Assembly: GCA_946481235.1 (NCBI GenBank)
Contig: CAMLME010000125.1
Location: forward strand, 1-5,534
Length of the DNA: 5,534 nucleotides
Direction of reading: 5' to 3'
DNA from: an uncultured Methylobacillus sp.
Lineage (GTDB): Bacteria; Pseudomonadota; Gammaproteobacteria; Burkholderiales; Methylophilaceae
Positions within the stretch are counted from its first letter, which is position 1. Each line of letters opens with the position of its first letter. The translations under genes were made by a program, and so were the position numbers. Of this stretch, positions 1-5,534 are shown one piece after another. Below the pieces are notes generated by a model, which did not search any database, had not been told where the DNA came from, and saw only the letters and a program-made list of their open reading frames with translations.

Positions 1-977
<977 letters not shown>

Positions 978-985
978 GCATCAAT

Positions 986-1011
986 AAAACCGGCATCTCG
1001 CCGGTTTTTTT
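986..1011 (+). terminator. Intrinsic terminator of purB
   Basis: A perfect 9-bp stem AAAACCGGC (986-994) / GCCGGTTTT (1000-1008) closes a 5-base loop. The 3' arm runs directly into a T tract (1005-1011). It starts 9 bases after the purB stop codon. On the minus strand the tract reads TTTTATT, so it may work weakly for the convergent gene as well. Confidence 0.88.
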
Positions 1012-1015
1012 AAAC

Positions 1016-1051
1016 TTCAGGGCAGGTGAACATTGTGTTCCCTGCCCTGAA
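1016..1051. repeat. Large inverted repeat/hairpin between convergent genes
   Basis: TTCAGGGCAGG (1016-1026) is perfectly complementary to CCTGCCCTGAA (1041-1051). Inside, GAACA (1028-1032) pairs with TGTTC (1036-1040) over a TTG loop, leaving only T1027 bulged. The result is a nearly continuous 16-bp stem. It lies 6 bases beyond the stop codon of the minus-strand gene and 4 bases beyond the purB T tract. It lacks a T run immediately after it on either strand. It could be the minus-strand gene's terminator acting together with 986-1011, an mRNA 3'-end stabiliser, or a protein site. Confidence 0.6.
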
Positions 1052-1057
1052 ACGCTT

Positions 1058-1363
1058 TTACTTGCCGATCATGGAGCCGCGGTTGAAATCCTTATCACCA
1101 GGGGGAATGCAGCGCCCGAAACCTAAAACGCCACCTCGCCAACCAGGTGGGCAAACCTGATTTTCCGGATATTGCTTGGCAATTTCCTGTGCGGCCTTGG
1201 CTTTTCCCGCATCGACAAACTCCCAGCGACCATTGGGGTGCAGAACTACCTTATCCCCGGCAGAAGTCGTCGCTTCCATCTGCTCTCCGGGCGCATCGGC
1301 CGCAAAAACCGGCAATCCGAGCATCAACACGAAAACGAAAGTAAGCATTCTGGAGGCGGTCAT
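1058..1363 (-). CDS. Small exported protein of unknown function (101 aa)
   Basis: I do not recognise a named family. The N-terminus is a typical Sec signal peptide: Arg5, a hydrophobic core at about residues 7-19, and a likely cleavage after Ala21 (VFA/AD), giving a periplasmic protein of about 80 residues. The mature part has a short beta-type motif, GDKVVLHPNGRWEFVD (36-51). A helix-prone Ala/Lys stretch (52-65) follows, then a Gly/Pro-rich end with exactly two cysteines (Cys71 and Cys85) that could form a disulfide. The GDKVVLHPNGRWEF pattern resembles the short 'G-x-x-V-x-L-x-x-x-G-x-W-x-Y/F' segment seen in several small bacterial envelope proteins; this is recall, not a domain hit. The ATG at 1363 gives the best signal peptide. 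The next ATG (Met6, 1348) would also keep most of it, and neither has a strong Shine-Dalgarno. It is transcribed alone, convergent with purB and divergent from the wrbA-like gene. Confidence 0.8.
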   Translation of the reverse strand: MTASRMLTFVFVLMLGLPVFAADAPGEQMEATTSAGDKVVLHPNGRWEFVDAGKAKAAQEIAKQYPENQVCPPGWRGGVLGFGRCIPPGDKDFNRGSMIGK

Positions 1364-1399
1364 CTTGGCAAGCTCATTCGAAAAATGAAGTGAGTCGGA

Positions 1400-1405
1400 A
1401 TTCTA
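1400..1405 (-). promoter_or_regulatory. Possible -10 element for the minus-strand exported-protein gene
   Basis: On the minus strand this reads TAGAAT, five of six matches to the sigma-70 -10 consensus. It would give a leader of about 30 bases to the ATG at 1363. No good -35 hexamer is seen at 16-18 bases, so this is a weak call based on position. The 90-base region 1364-1453 must also hold the promoter for the divergent wrbA-like gene, but I cannot place one there. Confidence 0.25.
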
Positions 1406-1444
1406 TCGTCATTCCCGGCAGATGCGTATGCGCGATTCCAGTAA

Positions 1445-2753
<1,309 letters not shown>

Positions 2754-2757
<4 letters not shown>

Positions 2758-3095
2758 TCGCCGCCCTGCGCCTGACGGCAAGCACGAGTTTGATCGCGCT
2801 CATCCTGTTATGCCTGGCGTGGGAGGGCTGGCTGGCGCCATTGCGCCCCGGCGGAACGCTGCTGATCCTGAAAGCGGTACCGCTGCTGCTGCCCTTGTTC
2901 GGCATCCTGCGCGGCAAACGCTATACCTATCAATGGTCTTCGATGTTCATCCTGCTCTGGTTCACCGAGGGAACGGTGCGCGCCTATGCCGACTCCGGTC
3001 TGTCGGCAGCACTGGCCGCTGGCGAAATAGTGCTAACCCTCACCTTCTTTCTCAGCGCCATTTTCTACGCAAGGAACGCTACAAAACTCCCCTGA
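2754..3095 (+). CDS. DUF2069 integral membrane protein (113 aa)
   Basis: This is a small inner-membrane protein of unknown function. Four hydrophobic segments are visible, at about residues 10-28, 34-52, 61-77 and 87-105. The conserved DUF2069 stretch follows the first helix: WEGWLAP (23-29), then LKAVPLLLPLFGILRGKR (39-56), YTYQWSSM (57-64) and WFTEGTVRAY (69-78). The acidic and basic residues within or beside the second and third segments (Lys40, Arg53, Glu72, Arg76) are typical of the family and hint at more than a simple anchor. The ATG overlaps the previous stop (ATGA at 2754-2757) and has no clear ribosome site of its own, so translation is probably coupled. DUF2069 genes next to wrbA are, to my recollection, a recurrent proteobacterial pair. 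Whether the protein anchors or works with the quinone reductase is inference. Confidence 0.87.
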
Positions 3096-3118
3096 TTTTT
3101 CGCCATACGAAATCCATC

Positions 3119-3140
3119 ATGCGTAATACCCATAACGCAT
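3119..3140. repeat. Inverted repeat ATGCGT-N10-ACGCAT
   Basis: Perfect 6-base arms (3119-3124 and 3135-3140) flank a 10-base A/T-rich centre, 23 bases after the DUF2069 stop. No T tract follows, so a classic terminator is unlikely. The 16-base centre-to-centre arm spacing would also suit a dimeric DNA-binding protein upstream of the chemosensory operon. It could be a weak 3'-end hairpin of the upstream transcript. Confidence 0.4.
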
Positions 3141-3149
3141 AACCATCTG

Positions 3150-3192
3150 TTTAGAAATGCAATTTGCTACTCTAAAAAACTTGTGCTAGCTT
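3150..3192 (+). promoter_or_regulatory. Candidate promoter region of the chemosensory operon
   Basis: Two overlapping sigma-70-like arrangements can be drawn, each with 17-base spacing. One is TTTAGA (3150-3155) with TAAAAA (3173-3178). The other is TTGCTA (3164-3169) with TAGCTT (3187-3192), the latter preceded by an extended -10 TG at 3184-3185. Each hexamer matches consensus at only three or four positions. I saw no sigma-54 (GG-N10-GC) or flagellar sigma-28 promoter. Either choice would give an mRNA leader of roughly 270-290 bases. Confidence 0.25.
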
Positions 3193-3224
3193 GACGGTTA
3201 GCTGCCAAGGACGACGGTAGCTGC
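3193..3224. repeat. Imperfect direct repeat GACGGT(T)AGCTGC
   Basis: GACGGTTAGCTGC (3193-3205) recurs as GACGGTAGCTGC (3213-3224), with one base missing and a start-to-start offset of 20 bases, about two helical turns. Such phased repeats are typical of tandem sites for a transcription factor. In RNA the same segment can pair two ways: GCTAGC (3185-3190) with GTTAGC (3198-3202 region), or AGCTGCC (3200-3206) with GGTAGCT (3216-3222, one G-U pair). Both readings are inference. Confidence 0.4.
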
Positions 3225-3309
3225 AACGCAATAACGGCGCGTTAAGTTCATCTTGTTAACAATAACAACCAAGAAGAAACTTAAATGGGCAAAAATGGCA
3301 ACTTCATAG

Positions 3310-3405
3310 GCGGGAAACCGCACGTCCGCAGGCTTGGGACGCTCCCAACCAGTTCAGGATCTGGTTCGAGGGTTTTTGTATATCCCGATTTTGCACGCAC
3401 CCTCG
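3310..3405 (+). ncRNA. Predicted structured mRNA leader (chain of hairpins, class unknown)
   Basis: Four short perfect stems follow one another. GCGG/CCGC (3310-3313/3318-3321) is closed by a GAAA tetraloop of the GNRA type. TTGGGA/TCCCAA (3334-3339/3343-3348) has a CGC loop. AACCAG/CTGGTT (3347-3352/3361-3366) has an 8-base loop containing AGGA and shares two bases with the stem before it. CGAGGGT/ACCCTCG (3367-3373/3399-3405) encloses 25 bases. They are directly adjacent or nearly so, which suggests coaxial stacking in RNA. The segment lies 65 bases upstream of the CheW start, the expected place for a cis-regulatory leader. It matches no riboswitch class I can name, and chance pairing in G/C-rich DNA remains possible. 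Confidence 0.4.
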
Positions 3406-3469
3406 GTCTTCCTTCTTTTTCCTTTCGATTTACCGGCTTTCCGGCACCCCACTTAGCGGGAGCAGGCTC

Positions 3470-3916
3470 ATGACGTCATTGCTGGTTTTTACGCTGGATG
3501 ACTGGAAATGCGCGCTGCCTTTGGCCTCGGTCGAAAGGAGTTATCGTGCCGTGGCAGTAACGCCATTGCCCGGCGCGCCTGCAAAAGTCATGGGCATCGT
3601 CAACGTGCACGGGGTGGTGCATCCCGTAATCAATCTACGGCACTGTTTCCGGTTGCCGCCGCGCGCATTGTCGCCCGCCGACCACCTCATCATCGGTCAC
3701 ACTACGCGCAGAAATGTTGCATTGGTGGTCGACAGCATTGCCGGCGTGATCGAATGCGCCCGGCAGGAAATCGCTACCGCGGATACGATACTTCCCGGCA
3801 TGGAATACGTTTCCGGCATCGTCCGGCTCAAGGACGGGATGATATTGATCCATGACCTGGACAGTTTTCTTTCCCTTGAGGAAGAAAACGTCCTGGATCA
3901 GGCATTGGAAACCTGA
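3470..3916 (+). CDS. CheW-like coupling protein, single domain (148 aa), WspB-like position
   Basis: CheW proteins link chemoreceptors to the CheA kinase in signalling arrays. The whole protein is one CheW domain: strand LLVFTLDDWKCALPL (4-18), the segment VMGIVNVHGVVHPVINLR (40-57), ALVVDSIAGVIE (84-95), and the closing YVSGIVRLKDGMILIHDLD (113-131). This is slightly shorter than E. coli CheW (167 residues) and lacks its N-terminal extension. At the site of the conserved NLRG motif it has NVHG, so His47 replaces the usual Arg; this is a sequence observation, and the effect is unknown. The start at 3470 is supported by GGGAG (3458-3462), 7 bases upstream. The TGA is separated from the next ATG by one base, so the gene is co-translated with the CheR gene. 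Its place as the first gene before CheR-TPR and a further putative CheW corresponds to wspB. Confidence 0.92.
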   Translation: MTSLLVFTLDDWKCALPLASVERSYRAVAVTPLPGAPAKVMGIVNVHGVVHPVINLRHCFRLPPRALSPADHLIIGHTTRRNVALVVDSIAGVIECARQEIATADTILPGMEYVSGIVRLKDGMILIHDLDSFLSLEEENVLDQALET

Positions 3917-3917
3917 A

Positions 3918-5393
3918 ATGGAACATGCCAGCCATCATCCGCTGCTGCCGGCCTTGAGTGAATTCCTCGCCCGTCAGATCGGGCTGCACTTTCCGCAGGA
4001 GCGCTGGCCGGACCTGATGCGCGGCCTGCAAGAGGTAGCGCGCGACTTCCAAAGCAAAGACATTTCCGCCTGCATCGCCCAACTGCTGTCGTCGTCACTG
4101 AGTCGCAGCCAGATCGAGACGCTGGCGCGTCACCTGACCATCGGCGAAACCTATTTCTTCCGCGAGCCACAGGTATTCGAAGCGCTGCAGGATCACATCC
4201 TGCCCCCCCTGATCCATGCCCGACGCCAGTCCAGCCGGCATCTGCGGCTGTGGAGCGCGGGCTGCTCGACGGGCGAAGAAGCCTATTCGCTCGCCATCAT
4301 GGCGCAACGATTGATCCCCGATTTTGCGCAATGGAACATCACCATCCTCGGCACGGACATCAACCCTCAGGCCCTGGAAAAAGCCGCTGCCGGGATTTAC
4401 GGCGAATGGTCTTTCCGCAACGCCCCGCCGTGGCTGCGCGAACGTTATTTCCGCAATATCGGCAAGGGGCAGTATGAAGTCATTCCCGCGGTCCGCGACA
4501 TGGTGACTTTTTCCTACCTCAACCTGGCGGAAGATGTGTACCCGTCGCTGGCCAACAATACCAATGCGATGGACCTCATATTCTGTCGAAACGTACTGAT
4601 GTATTTCGAGCCGGAACTGGCTGCCAGTGTGGTACAGAAACACTATCAGGCGCTGGTGGAAAATGGCTGGCTGGTGGTCAGTCCTTCGGAAATTTCGCAG
4701 GGCTCGTTCGAGCGCTTCGCTCCGGCTCACTTTTCGGGTGCCATCCTTCATCAGAAAACCGATGGCGCACAAAAAAAGGAAAGCATCGTACCGCCCAGCC
4801 CCGCCTTGCCAACGCTTGCAGCCCAGAAGAGCATCAGGAAAACCAGCGCCGCCTATCCTCCTCCATCAGAAGCAGCCATACCGCTCTCTGATCCCGGATA
4901 CCAGCAAGCGCTGACGCTCTATCGACAGGGACTTTACCAGGAGGCAGCTGCGGCGACGGCCAGACTGCTCGAAAGCCGCCACGATAACGTGCCGGCGATG
5001 ACATTGATGGCACGCATCCATGCGAATCAGGGCGATCTCGCAACGGCCCTGGGCTGGTGCGAACGAGCCATTGCTGCCGACAGGCTGAAGCCGGTCGGCC
5101 ATTATCTTCTCGGGGCCATACTCAAGGAGCTCGGACGCGGACCCGAAGCCACGCTGGCTTACAAGCGCACGCTATACCTCGATCAGGATTTTGTGCTCGC
5201 CCAGTTCGCACTCGGCAACCTGTATCGCGACCAGCACAAGCCGCGCGAAGCGGCGAAGCATTTCGGCAATGCATTGCTGATTCTCGCGCGGTATCCCGCT
5301 GACGATATCCTGCCGGAAGCCGATGGAATGACGGCAGGACGGCTGATGGAAATCATACGCAGCAGCATGCACAAAGAGGCAAAAGCGGCATGA
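3918..5393 (+). CDS. CheR-type chemoreceptor methyltransferase with C-terminal TPR region (491 aa), WspC-like
   Basis: It transfers a methyl group from S-adenosylmethionine to glutamates of a chemoreceptor, setting adaptation. The helical CheR N-domain is at about residues 8-72, with HLTIGETYFFRE (72-83) at its junction. The SAM-binding domain follows (about 84-280): LWSAGCSTGEEAYSLAI (111-127), ILGTDINPQALEKA (143-156), the FRN segment (166-168), and DLIFCRNVLMYFEP (219-232). A Pro/Ala/Ser-rich linker (about 284-325) leads to TPR-like helix pairs (about 326-459; for example YRQGLYQEAAAATARLL, 335-351) and a tail with DGMTAGRLMEIIRS (469-482). The TPR tail is the mark of WspC-type CheR, which in Pseudomonas is thought to act on receptors lacking the C-terminal docking pentapeptide. 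ATG 3918 is chosen because GGAA (3907-3910) precedes it and the N-domain begins directly; the frame open from 3852 would add 22 residues encoded inside the CheW gene. The stop overlaps the next start (ATGA). Confidence 0.94.
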   Translation: MEHASHHPLLPALSEFLARQIGLHFPQERWPDLMRGLQEVARDFQSKDISACIAQLLSSSLSRSQIETLARHLTIGETYFFREPQVFEALQDHILPPLIHARRQSSRHLRLWSAGCSTGEEAYSLAIMAQRLIPDFAQWNITILGTDINPQALEKAAAGIYGEWSFRNAPPWLRERYFRNIGKGQYEVIPAVRDMVTFSYLNLAEDVYPSLANNTNAMDLIFCRNVLMYFEPELAASVVQKHYQALVENGWLVVSPSEISQGSFERFAPAHFSGAILHQKTDGAQKKESIVPPSPALPTLAAQKSIRKTSAAYPPPSEAAIPLSDPGYQQALTLYRQGLYQEAAAATARLLESRHDNVPAMTLMARIHANQGDLATALGWCERAIAADRLKPVGHYLLGAILKELGRGPEATLAYKRTLYLDQDFVLAQFALGNLYRDQHKPREAAKHFGNALLILARYPADDILPEADGMTAGRLMEIIRSSMHKEAKAA

Positions 5394-5534
5394 CCAAATC
5401 GGATGCACAGCCCGAGAAGACATCGCCGCCCAAGCGCAGCCGGGCGAAAAAACCGCTGCCCGCGCAGAACATCACGCCACCGCAGGAGTTGTGGGATGGC
5501 ATCCTGCGGCAACGCGCACGCCTGCTGGCGGAGC
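5390..5534 (+). CDS. Probable second CheW-like coupling protein, N-terminal 48 residues only (WspD-like position)
   Basis: The start ATG overlaps the CheR stop (5390-5393, ATGA), with AAAGAGG (5373-5379) upstream. The frame is open to the window edge. The first 25 residues are Lys/Arg/Pro-rich and probably disordered (KTSPPKRSRAKKP). They are followed by PPQELWDGILRQRARLLAE (30-48). That 'ILRQRARLLA' helix resembles the N-terminal helix seen ahead of the CheW domain in many longer CheW-like proteins. The CheW fold itself is not in the window, so the assignment leans on this helix and on gene order (CheW, CheR-TPR, then CheW in wsp operons). A hybrid CheA or another chemosensory component is the main alternative. 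Confidence 0.55.
   Translation, partial: MTKSDAQPEKTSPPKRSRAKKPLPAQNITPPQELWDGILRQRARLLAE

Larger units (their letters stand above)
3096..3469. other. 374-base intergenic region rich in repeats and hairpins, no convincing gene
   Basis: This region separates the wrbA operon from the chemosensory operon. The first part (3096-3185) is A/T-rich and has an inverted repeat but no clear terminator. The middle (3185-3262) holds a direct repeat and small palindromes, including TTGTTAACAA (3253-3262). An A-rich, probably unstructured stretch (3258-3302) follows, then a chain of short perfect stems (3310-3405). A pyrimidine-rich stretch (3406-3430) precedes one more hairpin, CCGG/CCGG at 3433-3436/3441-3444 with a CTTT loop. 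The GGGAG at 3458-3462 is the ribosome site of the CheW gene. A 62-codon open frame at 3285-3473 exists, but its codon use is unlike the neighbours. Confidence 0.7.

Noticed and set aside
3096..3113. Terminator after the DUF2069 gene (TTTCG/CGAAA, 3098-3102 / 3108-3112)
   Set aside because: The stem is only 5 bp, with the T run on the 5' side and none after the 3' arm. It does not look like a plus-strand intrinsic terminator.
3287..3348. Pieces resembling a class I c-di-GMP riboswitch (GGGCAAA, a GAAA tetraloop hairpin, then GGGACGC, in that order)
   Set aside because: The spacing is wrong: about 16 bases separate GGGCAAA from the tetraloop stem. The CGCAAAGCC core is absent, the closing P1 pairings cannot be drawn, and no GGGTTACC-like 3' part is present. 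The theme is tempting for a Wsp-like operon, but the sequence does not support the class.
3852..3917. Longer start for the CheR gene (513 aa)
   Set aside because: The added 22 residues are an out-of-frame reading of the CheW 3' end. ATG 3918, right after the CheW stop, has a GGAA site and begins directly before the CheR N-domain.
4095..4772. Minus-strand open frame (225 codons) opposite the CheR gene
   Set aside because: It is an antisense shadow. The plus strand carries all CheR signatures over the same bases.

Overview
The window looks like part of a betaproteobacterial chromosome, possibly from the Nitrosomonadales or a relative. This rests on protein style and gene content only: a 456-residue-type PurB, a WrbA / HugZ-like / DUF2069 trio, and a Wsp-like CheW-CheR(TPR)-CheW order. 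G+C is moderately high, with G/C-rich third positions in the clear genes. No insertion sequence, phage gene, tRNA, rRNA or CRISPR array is visible.

Region 1 (1-1363). The 3' two thirds of purB (adenylosuccinate lyase) runs in from the left edge and ends at a good intrinsic terminator. It converges on a small minus-strand gene for an exported protein of unknown function. The 80-base gap between them carries the terminator plus a second, larger hairpin.

Region 2 (1364-3095). A short divergent intergenic region is followed by three genes joined by ATGA stop/start overlaps: a WrbA-type flavoprotein quinone reductase, a HugZ/PNPOx-like protein with a C-terminal DUF2470 domain, and a four-helix DUF2069 membrane protein. 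They are almost certainly one operon. Its theme is flavin/haem-type redox chemistry, but the pathway is not proven.

Region 3 (3096-3469). This 374-base stretch has no convincing gene. It holds an inverted repeat, an A/T-rich promoter-like segment, an imperfect direct repeat with about a 20-base offset, and then a dense run of short hairpins (3310-3405, plus 3433-3444) ahead of the next operon. It is the least explained part of the window and could be a structured mRNA leader. It matches no riboswitch class I can name.

Region 4 (3470-5534). A compact chemosensory operon encodes a single-domain CheW, a CheR methyltransferase with a TPR tail (WspC-like), and the start of what is probably a second CheW-like coupling protein. 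The gene order matches wspB-wspC-wspD of the Pseudomonas surface-sensing system, which controls c-di-GMP. No receptor gene lies immediately upstream. The receptor, CheA kinase, CheB and output regulator would be expected beyond the right edge or elsewhere.
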